Origin: Methanoculleus sp.
GTDB lineage: Archaea > Halobacteriota > Methanomicrobia > Methanomicrobiales > Methanoculleaceae
NCBI RefSeq assembly: GCF_030019085.1
Contig: NZ_JASEFJ010000017.1
Coordinates: forward strand, 1 to 40,382
DNA length: 40,382 nucleotides
Direction: 5' to 3'
Below the pieces are notes generated by a model that had not been told where the DNA came from, did not search any database, and saw only the letters and a program-made list of their open reading frames with translations. Positions 24,743-33,264 of the stretch are shown here, piece after piece (position 1 is the first letter of the stretch; every line of letters begins with the position of its first letter). A program made the translations under genes and the position numbers.

Positions 24743-25981
24743 ATGGGAGATTTTGCCCGGCAGGCACCAGACAAGGAAACCGGTGAAGACATCTACCAGT
24801 ACCTCCTTGAACGGATCAGCAGCCTCGAAAACCGGAACCTGGAACTGCGCGAGCAATTCAGACAGATGGAGTCCGAGAAACGCTACATCGAGACCCAGAA
24901 GATCCGCTACGAGCGCGAGCTCCGCAAACTTAAGAGCGAGATAGAGCAACTCAGGAGTCCCCCCCTCGTTATCGGTACGGTTACCGATGTTATCGACAGT
25001 AACAGGGTGATTGTGCGTAGCAGCGCGGGGCCGCGGTTCCTGGTTCGCACCTCCCAGCTCATAGACCCCGAACTCCTCAAGCCAGGGGTGCGGTGCACGC
25101 TCAACCAGCAGTCCCTTGCGATCGTTGATGTGCTACCCACGAGTTATGACGCGCAGGTCTATGGTATGGAACTTGTCGAGTGTCCGGAAGAGACCTACGA
25201 GCACATCGGCGGCCTTGAACCGCAGATCGAAGAACTCAGGGAAGCCGTAGAACTCCCCCTCACGAAGCCCCACCTCTTTGAAAGGGTCGGGATATCCCCG
25301 CCGAAGGGCGTGCTCCTCTACGGCCCGCCGGGGACGGGAAAGACCCTCCTCGCACGCGCGGTAGCCCACCACACGAATGCGCACTTCCTTCGGGTTGTCG
25401 GCTCAGAACTGGTTCAGAAATACATCGGTGAGGGTGCCCGTCTGGTCAGAGAACTCTTCGACCTTGCGAAACAGAAAGCCCCGTCAATAATCTTTATCGA
25501 CGAGATCGATGCGATCGGCGCGCAGCGGAGCGACTCGACAACCTCCGGCGACCGCGAGGTGCAGCGGACTCTGATGCAACTCCTGGCCGAGATGGATGGG
25601 TTCGATAACCGGGGTGATGTCAAGATCATCGCCGCAACCAACCGGATCGATATTCTTGACCGCGCCCTCCTGCGACCCGGTCGATTCGACCGGATGATCG
25701 AGATACCGCTCCCCGACCACCGGGGAAGGCTTGCCATCCTTAAGATCCACACCAGGCACATGAACCTTGGCAAAGACGTCGATCTTGCCGAGGTTGCCAG
25801 GCTAACAGAGGGCAAGAACGGTGCCGATCTAAGGGCGATATGCATGGAGGCGGGCATGTTTGCCATCAGGATGGAGCGCGAAACCGTCACCAACGAGGAT
25901 TTCATGAAAGCGATCGAGAAACTCTCGGTGGACTTCGATCGCCACCATATCCATACAAACTTCGGCGAGATGTTCGCCTGA
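24743..25981 (+). CDS. pan: Proteasome-activating nucleotidase (PAN)
   Basis: A hexameric AAA+ unfoldase that feeds proteins into the archaeal 20S proteasome. It has 412 residues. The N-terminal coiled coil spans about 18-71, followed by an OB-fold domain (74-130). The AAA domain has Walker A GPPGTGKT (194-201), the pore-loop segment [11 protein letters not shown] (221-231), Walker B with DEID (253-256), the second-region-of-homology arginine fingers in LLRPGRFDR, and a C-terminal helical domain. The C-terminus is MFA rather than the usual hydrophobic-Tyr-X tail that docks into the 20S pocket; Phe replaces Tyr. A T6 run (25989-25994) right after the stop is the likely terminator. Confidence 0.96.
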   Translation: MGDFARQAPDKETGEDIYQYLLERISSLENRNLELREQFRQMESEKRYIETQKIRYERELRKLKSEIEQLRSPPLVIGTVTDVIDSNRVIVRSSAGPRFLVRTSQLIDPELLKPGVRCTLNQQSLAIVDVLPTSYDAQVYGMELVECPEETYEHIGGLEPQIEELREAVELPLTKPHLFERVGISPPKGVLLYGPPGTGKTLLARAVAHHTNAHFLRVVGSELVQKYIGEGARLVRELFDLAKQKAPSIIFIDEIDAIGAQRSDSTTSGDREVQRTLMQLLAEMDGFDNRGDVKIIAATNRIDILDRALLRPGRFDRMIEIPLPDHRGRLAILKIHTRHMNLGKDVDLAEVARLTEGKNGADLRAICMEAGMFAIRMERETVTNEDFMKAIEKLSVDFDRHHIHTNFGEMFA

Positions 25982-26556
25982 TAAAACCTTTTTTATCCAG
26001 GTCTGACACCAGGAACGGTTTTCTGGGTGAGAGTGGAAGAGAAGCGGTGCCGACCAATTGTAGAGTCCGGCAAGTGATGTTTTCGTATGAAAATGACCCC
26101 CGATCTTCATCCGGTATGCCTGTAGCCCTGACGGGCATCATGTGGTTTTTTAGTGAGGCTTAGAAAGACAGGGGGGCTTTCCCCCCGTCAGCCTCTCCCT
26201 GAAATAGCGATTCTCAACCGATACAGTGCCAGGGAAATTCCCTTCACAGGGTTCCAGGCGCGATAACTTACCTGAAATTTTATCCTGTCACTGACACGGC
26301 TTCCCACCGCCAATCGCCACGTACTGCCCGCGCCGCTACGTAGAAACTGTGGCGAGTTTATGCCTCAGATCGCTTATTTTATGGCAGCATGTCAAGGGAT
26401 CATAAAGAATGTGTCATTCAGCCCGATTTATGGTGCACCGGCATGTGAAACCGCTGCATGAGCGCAAGGATACGACCGTTCTCCGGCAACCCCTTCTGCA
26501 GCATGATCAACCTTTTTTGACACGCAGACAAAACTAACAGAAGAGGAAGAGAGGTC
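25982..26556. other. Long intergenic region with structured element
   Basis: I see no protein gene in these 575 bases. It holds the PAN terminator T6 (25989-25994), another T6 (26145-26150), a large hairpin (26155-26195), several TATA-like TTTAT/TTTTAT stretches (about 26279, 26375, 26427) and a T6 at about 26514-26519. GAAGAGAGGTC directly before the hypC ATG acts as the ribosome site. The length and the hairpin leave room for an untranslated RNA of unknown type. Confidence 0.4.
26155..26195. repeat. Long imperfect hairpin
   Basis: The pairing blocks, outside to inside, are GAGGCT/AGCCTC, GAC/GTC and GGGGGG/CCCCCC with loop CTTT. A six-base one-sided bulge and a single bulged A separate the blocks. 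The arms are 26155-26176 and 26181-26195. No T-run follows the 3' arm, so a structured RNA is more likely than a terminator. Confidence 0.45.
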
Positions 26557-26781
26557 ATGTGTATTGCAATACCCGGTGAGGTAATCGAGATAAAAGAGGG
26601 CAACATCGGCGTCGTCGACTTCGGCGACCTGCAGCAGGAGGTCCGGCTCGACCTTGTCGATGTCAGGGTCGGTGAGTTTGTGCTCGTCCATGTGGGGTTC
26701 GCCATCCAGCGCCTCAGCAGAGAGGAGGGGCTTGAGACCCGCGAGGTCTTCAAGCAGGTCTACGCTGCGATGGAGGACTGA
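26557..26781 (+). CDS. hypC: Hydrogenase maturation chaperone HypC
   Basis: A 74-residue HypC/HupF family chaperone that works with HypD to carry the Fe(CN)2CO unit to the large subunit of [NiFe] hydrogenase. It begins MCIAIPGEV with the functional Cys2, has the GDLQQEVRLDLV beta-barrel segment, and ends in a short helix. GAGAGG lies just before the ATG. Its stop overlaps the hypA start by one base (TGATG). hypD is not in this window. Confidence 0.93.
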   Translation: MCIAIPGEVIEIKEGNIGVVDFGDLQQEVRLDLVDVRVGEFVLVHVGFAIQRLSREEGLETREVFKQVYAAMED

Positions 26782-27122
26782 TGCACGAGTACAGCATCGC
26801 CTACGACATCTACACAACCGCCCGCCGGGCTGCGGTGGAGAACAACGCAAAAGAGGTGAAACGTATCTCTGTGAACGTCGGCAGGATGGCAATGGTGAAC
26901 CCCGAACAGGTGGAGTTCCTCTTCAACGTCATCATCGAGGACGACCCGCTCTTCCCGGCGACCGAACTCTCCTGCCAGAACGTCGATGTGCGCACACGTT
27001 GCTCCTGCGGTTACGAGGGGGACGAACGGTTTGTCTGCCCCCAATGCGGGAAGCTTCCTGAGATCGTTGCAGGAATGGAGATTGTGGTCACCAACATCGA
27101 GATAGAAGTGGACGAAGAATGA
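26781..27122 (+). CDS. hypA: Hydrogenase nickel incorporation protein HypA
   Basis: A 113-residue nickel chaperone for [NiFe] hydrogenase, acting with HypB. It has the N-terminal nickel-binding MHE motif (the start is therefore certain) and a zinc site made of C74, C76, C86 and C89 (CSC and CPQC). It lies between hypC and hypE, overlapping hypE by four bases (ATGA). Confidence 0.95.
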   Translation: MHEYSIAYDIYTTARRAAVENNAKEVKRISVNVGRMAMVNPEQVEFLFNVIIEDDPLFPATELSCQNVDVRTRCSCGYEGDERFVCPQCGKLPEIVAGMEIVVTNIEIEVDEE

Positions 27123-28114
27123 AGGTCAATCTCATGCACGGTGCCGGCGGCGAGGTGATGGGCGAACTGCTGCGCGTCATCACCAACCTGAAGCACAACA
27201 ACGCCGGCGGGATAGGGCTCGAATCGCTTGACGACGGCGCGGTCATCCCACTAAACGGCCAGAACATCGTTTTTACGACCGATAGCCATGTTGTCTCGCC
27301 TATCTTCTTCCCCGGAGGGGATATAGGGCGTATCGCCATATGCGGAACGATCAACGACCTTGCCATGATGGGTGGGCGACCGATCGCGCTCTCCTGCGGC
27401 ATGGTCATCCCCGAGGGGTTCGAGGTTGCAGACCTCGAGCGGATCGTCGCTTCTATGGATACCGCACTTGGAGAATGTGGTGCAAGCCTTGTCACCGGGG
27501 ATACCAAGGTGGTGGAGCGAGGTGCGCTTGACACCATCATCATCAACACCAGCGGCATCGGCATCGCTGAGCGGGTGGTACGGGACAGCGGGCTTTTGGT
27601 CGGCGATCTGATCATCGTCAGCGGCACCCTCGGTGACCACGGCATCGCCATCATGGCCCACCGGGAGGGATTCGATTTCGGCGGCCAGATCAGGTCCGAC
27701 GTCTCCCCTCTATGGCCGCTTATCGAGCGGGCGCTTGCTGCCGGTGACATTCACGCCATGAAAGACCCGACAAGAGGAGGGTTTGCTAACGCCATAAACG
27801 AGATGGCAAGGAAGAGCGGCGTTGGGGTTATAATAGAGGAGGAGGAACTCCCCATCAGGACGAGCGTTCGGAGCGCCGCCGGTATGCTCGGCATAGATCC
27901 CCTCGAGGTGGCAAACGAGGGAAAGGTCGTCATGGGGGTCGCGCCCGATGATGCAGAGACCGTTCTTGAGGTACTGCGCTCGCACCCTTACGGGCATGAT
28001 GCAGCGATCGTCGGCGAGGTCGTCGAAGGATCGCATGTTGTTATGCGGACGGCAGTGGGGGGAGAGAGGTTCATCGAACCACCGATCGGTGACCCAGTAC
28101 CACGGGTCTGTTAG
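27119..28114 (+). CDS. hypE: Hydrogenase maturation protein HypE
   Basis: Dehydrates the thiocarbamoyl group on its own C-terminal cysteine to thiocyanate, the source of the cyanide ligands of [NiFe] hydrogenase. It has 331 residues of the PurM/AIR-synthase fold, with the N-terminal HGAGGEVM and DDGAVI segments, GDTKVVERGALDTIIIN, the nucleotide-binding KDPTRGG, and the diagnostic C-terminal PRVC with the acceptor cysteine as last residue. A T7 run (28129-28135) follows the stop and should terminate the hypCAE unit. HypB, HypD and HypF must be encoded elsewhere. Confidence 0.96.
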   Translation: MKVNLMHGAGGEVMGELLRVITNLKHNNAGGIGLESLDDGAVIPLNGQNIVFTTDSHVVSPIFFPGGDIGRIAICGTINDLAMMGGRPIALSCGMVIPEGFEVADLERIVASMDTALGECGASLVTGDTKVVERGALDTIIINTSGIGIAERVVRDSGLLVGDLIIVSGTLGDHGIAIMAHREGFDFGGQIRSDVSPLWPLIERALAAGDIHAMKDPTRGGFANAINEMARKSGVGVIIEEEELPIRTSVRSAAGMLGIDPLEVANEGKVVMGVAPDDAETVLEVLRSHPYGHDAAIVGEVVEGSHVVMRTAVGGERFIEPPIGDPVPRVC

Positions 28115-28128
28115 GGAGCAACCACCTC

Positions 28129-28135
28129 TTTTTTT
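28129..28135 (+). terminator. T-tract terminator after hypE
   Basis: Seven consecutive T lie 15 bases after the hypE stop, with C/T-rich sequence on both sides. Oligo-T tracts are the standard intrinsic termination signal of archaeal RNA polymerase. Confidence 0.55.
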
Positions 28136-28175
28136 CTCAAGGTTGCTCCAGAATGGCTCTTTACGGAGAGATTCA

Positions 28176-28607
28176 ATGGTAGATGGGACAGAGGTCGAGA
28201 TATGTCTTGTGGACTCGTGGGATGTGGAGGCGATTGAGGATCTCTACCGGTCTGGCGGTTGGTGGAAAGAGGAATGGGACCCGGCAGGCCTGACCAGGCT
28301 CATCAGAGGAAGTTTTGCCTTTGCCGTCGCAGTCGAGCACTCGAGCGGGAGGGCGGTCGGTATGGGGAGGGTGATCTCAGATGGAGTCTCTGACGGCTAC
28401 GTTCAGGATCTGGTCGTCCTCCCGGACTGCCGGGGCCGGGGCATCGGAACGATGATCTTATCTGCGCTGCTCAAAGAATGTAAGTCTGCAGGTATCACCT
28501 GGATCGCCCTTATAGCCGAGCCCGGAACCGAGACATTTTATACCGGGCTTGGTTTCCAGAGAATGGAGGGGCATACACCAATGCGGTGGTACCCTGAAAA
28601 GAGATGA
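28176..28607 (+). CDS. GNAT family N-acetyltransferase
   Basis: A 143-residue single-domain GNAT acetyltransferase. The acetyl-CoA-binding motif A is QDLVVLPDCRGRGIGTMIL (about residues 77-95), and the C-terminal beta-strand region is FYTGLGFQRMEGHTPMRWY. The N-terminus carries YRSGGWWKEEWD, found in several methanogen GNATs. The ATG at 28176 has GGAGAG nine bases upstream. The frame is open further upstream into hypE, but that part is a shadow. The substrate is unknown. The DUF2156 gene, a distant fold relative, follows 3 bases later and is probably co-transcribed. Confidence 0.85.
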   Translation: MVDGTEVEICLVDSWDVEAIEDLYRSGGWWKEEWDPAGLTRLIRGSFAFAVAVEHSSGRAVGMGRVISDGVSDGYVQDLVVLPDCRGRGIGTMILSALLKECKSAGITWIALIAEPGTETFYTGLGFQRMEGHTPMRWYPEKR

Positions 28608-28610
28608 AGA

Positions 28611-29525
28611 ATGTTGAGATTTGCTGATTTCAAACCCGTGAAACTGGAAGACCACGAACTCTTTCAGGAGCATTATCAACACTACCCACAGGTGCATAGC
28701 GACAACACGTTCGCGAACATGGTCTGCTGGAACCACTATGCGGATTACCGCTTCTGTAAATCCGGTGACTCGATAGTCCTTTCAAGTACCATCGATGGTG
28801 TAACCACCTTCCGTTACCCGATCGGGCCGGAAGATCCCGATCTGCTCGATGAGGTCATCGAACTCGCACTCAGGGAGGGTGGAGAGATACCTATGCAGGT
28901 TCTCGATCCAGGCGGCGAAGCATTCCTCCGGAAACGCTATCCCGACCTACCACTGCACCCCGACAGGAACTTCTTTGACTACGTCTATCGGACGGCGGAC
29001 CTCGCCGATCTCCCGGGTAAGGGTTACGCCACAATACGGCATCAGGTGCACCGGTTTGCGCGGGACTACAAATACGCCATCGAGGAGATCACCCGAGATA
29101 ACCTGGACGACGTCTGGGAATTCCTGGTAATCTGGTGCGAGTGGCGCGAGTGTGACTCCATGCCCATCCTTGCTTACGAGAGAGATGCAATCCTGTTTGC
29201 TGTGAACAACTTCTTTGAGATCGGACTTGAAGGCTGGGCTATAAGGATCGGAGACTCCATCGGGGCGATATCGATTGTGGGGCCGGTGAACAGAAGTATG
29301 GCCGTTGTCCACTTCGAAAAAGCGCTTCCTGAGACCTATCGCGACATCTACAAGGTTATCATGAGCGATACGGCAAGGGCGCTTCGTGACCGCTACCGCT
29401 ACATCAACCGGGAGTGTGACATGGGTGTACCGGGGCTCCGCGACTCAAAGACCCGCTACCACCCCACCTGCATGATTGAAGTCCACTATGCGACCCGGGA
29501 CGACCTGGAGGCATGCTGCCGGTGA
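28611..29525 (+). CDS. DUF2156 / LPG_synthase_C-like protein
   Basis: A 304-residue protein that resembles the DUF2156 family, the catalytic GNAT-fold part of phosphatidylglycerol lysyltransferase (MprF). It appears as a duplicated GNAT-like fold without membrane segments. Segments that fit are DNTFANMVCWNHYADYRF near 32-49, the RHQVHRFARDY region, and the C-terminal YRYINRECDMGVPGLRDSKTRYHPT. MprF-type enzymes transfer an aminoacyl group from tRNA to lipid. Soluble archaeal members have no known function, and an aminoacyl transfer to another acceptor is only a guess. Its end overlaps the dihydroorotase start by 13 bases. Confidence 0.75.
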   Translation: MLRFADFKPVKLEDHELFQEHYQHYPQVHSDNTFANMVCWNHYADYRFCKSGDSIVLSSTIDGVTTFRYPIGPEDPDLLDEVIELALREGGEIPMQVLDPGGEAFLRKRYPDLPLHPDRNFFDYVYRTADLADLPGKGYATIRHQVHRFARDYKYAIEEITRDNLDDVWEFLVIWCEWRECDSMPILAYERDAILFAVNNFFEIGLEGWAIRIGDSIGAISIVGPVNRSMAVVHFEKALPETYRDIYKVIMSDTARALRDRYRYINRECDMGVPGLRDSKTRYHPTCMIEVHYATRDDLEACCR

Positions 29526-30784
29526 CCGCCGACCTGGTGCTCCGGAACGTTACACTGCTTACCGGAAGGTGCGCCGACATCTCAGTTACCAGCGGCGTTG
29601 TCAGTCACATAGGCGCAGCGGTTCGAGCCGATGAGACGATCGACTGCAGCAGGTTTACCTGCCTTCCCGGCGCGGTCGACATGCACGTCCACATGCGGGG
29701 CGGGGTTCAGGCAGATAAGGAGGACTGGTGCTCGGGCACGGTAAGCGCGGTCGCCGGCGGGGTTACACTCGTCGTTGACCAGCCTAACACCGTCCCCCCA
29801 ATCACCACGGCCGAGCGCCTCCTTGCACGGATTCACGAGGCTGAGGAACAGGCCGTGTGCGGGTTTGCCATTAACGCCGGCGTCCTCCCGGATGCGGACC
29901 TGACAGGAATGTGGAAGGCAGGAGCGATGGCGTTTGGAGAGATATTCGCAGCACCGTCGAGTTACGGTGAAGGACTCGACCCGGAGAGCCTGAGGAATCT
30001 GTTCGCCCGTATCCACGCCCTCGGTGGGCTTGCCACCATCCATGCCGAGGAGGTCTGCGGGATGGCGCCGGAAACCCTCGCCGAGCACGACCGGGCTCGG
30101 CCGCCTGAGGGCGAGGCACGCGCTGTAAGAAGGGTTGGCGAACTCGCACCAGGAGAGATGCGGCTCCATTTCTGCCACCTGAGCACCGCTGCCTCGGTCA
30201 GGGCCGCACACGGCACCGTGGAGGTGACACCGCACCACCTCTTCCTCTCATACGAAGACTTCGATCCGGACGACACCCTGGCACGGGTTAACCCGCCGCT
30301 GAGGGACAAAGCGACACGACGCGCTCTCCGGTCATGCTGGGATGCGATCGACGTCATTGCCTCTGATCACGCCCCCCATACTCTTGCCGAGAAGAAGGTG
30401 CAATTCGGGAATGCACCTTCAGGGATCCCCGGTCTCGAGACGATGGTCCCGCTCCTGATGGCGGAGGTGCACCGGGGGCGACTCAGCCTCTCATCCGTTA
30501 TTGAAAAGACCTCATGGAAACCCTCGGAAATCCTCGGCATCTCCCGCCCGGGGTTTGAACCTGGCGATCGGGCGGACTATGCCCTCTACCCTGACGAACT
30601 CAGCCGGATCGATGCTTCCGGCCTCCATGCGAAGTGCGGGTGGTCGCCGTTCGAGGGGCATGAAGCGATCTTCCCGGAAGTGGTGATCGTTGGGGGGGTG
30701 CGGGTCTACGCCCACGGCGACCTCCAGGAGAGACACCCGCAATTCTACCCCGGCGAAGGATATTTATCGCACCCGGATAAATAA
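29513..30784 (+). CDS. pyrC: Dihydroorotase
   Basis: Closes carbamoyl aspartate to dihydroorotate in pyrimidine synthesis. It has 423 residues of the amidohydrolase superfamily, with metal ligands in DMHVHMRGG (H58, H60), the TIHAEE and HFCHLST histidines, and the catalytic DHAPHT near the C-terminal third. TPHHLFLS and NPPLR are typical of dihydroorotase rather than allantoinase. The start overlaps the previous gene by 13 bases in another frame, which suggests coupled expression. Confidence 0.92.
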   Translation: MLPVTADLVLRNVTLLTGRCADISVTSGVVSHIGAAVRADETIDCSRFTCLPGAVDMHVHMRGGVQADKEDWCSGTVSAVAGGVTLVVDQPNTVPPITTAERLLARIHEAEEQAVCGFAINAGVLPDADLTGMWKAGAMAFGEIFAAPSSYGEGLDPESLRNLFARIHALGGLATIHAEEVCGMAPETLAEHDRARPPEGEARAVRRVGELAPGEMRLHFCHLSTAASVRAAHGTVEVTPHHLFLSYEDFDPDDTLARVNPPLRDKATRRALRSCWDAIDVIASDHAPHTLAEKKVQFGNAPSGIPGLETMVPLLMAEVHRGRLSLSSVIEKTSWKPSEILGISRPGFEPGDRADYALYPDELSRIDASGLHAKCGWSPFEGHEAIFPEVVIVGGVRVYAHGDLQERHPQFYPGEGYLSHPDK

Positions 30785-30978
30785 TGCTGAGCCGATAAAG
30801 CGCACCTTATAGGTCCCCGGGCGATCGTCGGCATGACGCCTGGATATGAACCACGGGACAACCCGGGTGCGCGACAGGCACGCCCGGCATATGGGTTCGA
30901 TCGGGTGAGGGACGGCACAGGCCACCAGTGATCCTGGATCGTTAGTGCCGGGCGACATTCGTCCAAGGGGCTTTTCTG

Positions 30979-31296
30979 ATGGAGACCTATGTCGATGCTA
31001 TCTCCGAAACGCCACACGGAGTGACACTTGCTCTCGATGTTACAACAGGCGCAAAACGGTCTCTGTTCCCCGCAGGTTACAACGAGTGGCGCCAGAGTAT
31101 ACGATGTCATGTGGCAGCACCCGCAATAGGTGGAAGAGCAAACCGTGCCATCATAGACCTCCTGGCAAAGACTTTTGAGGTGCCCCGTGGCAACGTGACG
31201 ATCGTTGCCGGATATGCGTCTTCATCAAAGGTTGTGTCGATCGCCGGTCTGTCACGTTCCCGTGCTCTCGAATGCCTGAAGCGATCCAATACATGA
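30979..31296 (+). CDS. DUF167 (YggU-like) family protein
   Basis: A 105-residue protein of the DUF167/YggU family, small alpha/beta proteins of unknown function found in bacteria and archaea. Typical segments are VDVTTGAKRS-like strands near the N-terminus, the conserved AAPAIGGRANRAIIDLLAKTF and the VTIVAGYASSSKVVSIAGLS end. The archaeal copy is slightly longer at the N-terminus. A weak AAGGGG lies about 10 bases upstream of the ATG. It sits alone between pyrC (194 bases away) and a long upstream region of dnaG. Confidence 0.85.
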   Translation: METYVDAISETPHGVTLALDVTTGAKRSLFPAGYNEWRQSIRCHVAAPAIGGRANRAIIDLLAKTFEVPRGNVTIVAGYASSSKVVSIAGLSRSRALECLKRSNT

Positions 31297-31646
31297 AATG
31301 TCCATAGGAGGCGTAACCTACAATTTTACGGGAGTCGATACTGGTACTTTTTTACGCATTGCACAAAAATAATTGGGATCTGCTATTTGACGGCATTCAT
31401 CCCCTTCCTTCCGTCGAGGGCATTCTGCCTGTATCCTTCGTAAAAGAAGAGAGTAGAAGAACAAAGTAAAATAGGGGTTAAAACCTATTTCTGGTTTGAA
31501 TTATTCACTTAAAAAAAATTGCGATACGGCCCCATCTGATTTAAGTAATCGTATCCTAAATATATATCAACCCGTATATCCGCGCATAAAGTAACCGTGT
31601 GGGTTACGGAAATCATGATTATATCTACATAGGAGGGCAGGGCTCC
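31297..31646. other. dnaG upstream region with palindrome and TATA boxes
   Basis: AT-rich and without a gene. It holds a 22-base palindrome, AAATAGG (31469-31475) with CCTATTT (31484-31490), and a TATA box CTAAATATATATC around 31556-31568. The latter predicts dnaG transcription starting near 31590 with a leader of about 55 bases. AGGAGG at 31631-31636 is a clear ribosome site. A spaced repeat GATACG ... CGTATC (near 31523 and 31552) precedes the TATA box. Confidence 0.45.
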
Positions 31647-32858
31647 ATGTATTCACCTGATACAACAAAATACCTTATCCACCTTACGCTGCAGATCGAG
31701 GGGGTGGTCGATAAACCCGACGTAGTGGGTGCTATATTCGGCCAGACGGAAGGTTTGCTTGGCGAAGACCTTGACCTGCGTGATTTGCAGAGAACCGGCC
31801 GTGTAGGCAGGATAGATGTACAGATAACCACTAAACGTGGTGAGACAAAAGGTGAGATCCTCATATCATCATCGCTCGATAGGGCAGAAACCGCACTTCT
31901 CGCCTCGTCGCTTGAGACGATCGACCGGGTTGGACCGTGTACGGCCCATGTGATGGTTGACCGCATCGAAGACATCCGGGTGACGAAAAGACGTCGGATC
32001 GTCGAGCGTGCAAAAGAACTTCTCCTCGAAAACTTCGATGAGGGATCCATAAACAGCGACGAACTGCTCGACGAAGTCAGGGAAGCCATCAGGATCGAGA
32101 AACTTGAGTACCTCGGGGAAGAGCGAGTCCACGCCGGCCCTCACGTTATGGCCTCCGATGCCATAATAATCGTTGAAGGACGGGCTGACGTTGTCAACCT
32201 GCTACGCTACGGGATCAAGAACGCCGTTGCGGTGGAAGGTACAAACATCCCACAGATAATAATCGACCTCTGCGCTCAGAAGACTGCAACCACGCTACTA
32301 GACGGCGACAGGGGTGGCGACCTGATCCTTCGCGAACTCCTCCAGGTCGCCGAGATCGACTTTGTGGCCTACTGCCCGCGCGGAAAGAGCGTCGAGGAGA
32401 TGAGTCGTAAAGAGATCGTCAAAGCGCTCCGGAACAAAGTGCCTGCCGTCGGACTGATCGAACACCTCCCGCTGGAGGAGGCTACAGAGCGAGTGCCTGT
32501 TCATGCGACACCAGTGAGTGTCAGGGTACCACGCGGCGAGGATGAACTGCCACCGCCGGTTGAGGAGAGCAAAAAACCACCCTCGACGCTCGGTGAACAC
32601 ATGGCAGACGTCCGGAACAAAAAGATTGCCAGATTTCTCTCCCCAGATTATACCGTCCTCCTGGAATCCAGCGCCGCAGATCTCGAAAACGCACTCCAGA
32701 ACCTGAACGGCGATGTCGAGGGACTTGTCGTTGACCGTGTAATTGACCAGAAACTCCTCGATCAACTCGGTGGAAAAGACCTTGAGTTCGTGGCTGCCAC
32801 GGACTTTAAGGGGATTATAAAGCGTCCGCTCTCAATCAGACTCATAAAGATAGTTTGA
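31647..32858 (+). CDS. dnaG: Archaeal DnaG primase-like protein
   Basis: The TOPRIM-domain archaeal DnaG, which associates with the exosome in RNA degradation and has primase activity in vitro. It has 403 residues from the ATG at 31647, which begins with the family N-terminus MYSPDTTKYLIHL and follows AGGAGG by 10 bases. An in-frame upstream start would add 16 residues unlike the family. The N-terminal archaeal domain includes VVGAIFGQTEGLLG. The TOPRIM core has IIVEGRADVVNLLRYG with the catalytic glutamate and LLDGDRGGD with the metal aspartates. Before the C-terminal domain is a charged, proline-containing linker (about residues 295-330). Confidence 0.94.
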   Translation: MYSPDTTKYLIHLTLQIEGVVDKPDVVGAIFGQTEGLLGEDLDLRDLQRTGRVGRIDVQITTKRGETKGEILISSSLDRAETALLASSLETIDRVGPCTAHVMVDRIEDIRVTKRRRIVERAKELLLENFDEGSINSDELLDEVREAIRIEKLEYLGEERVHAGPHVMASDAIIIVEGRADVVNLLRYGIKNAVAVEGTNIPQIIIDLCAQKTATTLLDGDRGGDLILRELLQVAEIDFVAYCPRGKSVEEMSRKEIVKALRNKVPAVGLIEHLPLEEATERVPVHATPVSVRVPRGEDELPPPVEESKKPPSTLGEHMADVRNKKIARFLSPDYTVLLESSAADLENALQNLNGDVEGLVVDRVIDQKLLDQLGGKDLEFVAATDFKGIIKRPLSIRLIKIV

Positions 32859-32923
32859 TGACCGATCCCTGGTGCAAATTTATATATATTAACGTTCACT
32901 ATCTTCTCTCTCGGGGAGAGACG

Positions 32924-33208
32924 ATGCACAAAGAAGAGTTAATAGCGCTACATGGGATTCTAACTGAAATTAAAGATTTTTTTGAGGTGCAGAACCCGGA
33001 ACTGAAATTTTCGCAATACTACGCGTTGAAGATCGACCCTTCTCAGGTGCATAAGAGTAAAATGGAACACAAGTACGCCATCTTCGTGCTTGGAACCGAA
33101 CTTGCAAATGCCATGAAGGACGTGGAATTCGCGTCATCAAACAGGATTTCTGCCAGGATGAAAGAACTCGCCGATAAGACCTTAAAAGACCTCGAATTCC
33201 TCCAGTAA
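32924..33208 (+). CDS. UPF0058 family protein
   Basis: A small 94-residue protein of the UPF0058 family, conserved in methanogens and halophiles. I know of no defined function. It begins MHKEELIALHGILTEIKDFFE and is predicted to be mostly helical and strongly charged. The ATG at 32924 is preceded by GGGGAGAG, and a strong TATA box AATTTATATATATT at about 32878-32891 predicts a start near 32912. The open frame extends back to 32855, into the end of dnaG, but the promoter and the family N-terminus support the shorter form. Confidence 0.85.
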   Translation: MHKEELIALHGILTEIKDFFEVQNPELKFSQYYALKIDPSQVHKSKMEHKYAIFVLGTELANAMKDVEFASSNRISARMKELADKTLKDLEFLQ

Positions 33209-33264
33209 GGTTGCACACATATGCGGAGCGGCACCACCCGGTGTCGAAGACCGCTCCTATCTTC

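Noticed and set aside
31599-31646. Longer DnaG start at the GTG upstream
   Set aside because: AGGAGG is placed for the ATG at 31647, and the protein from there has the family N-terminus.
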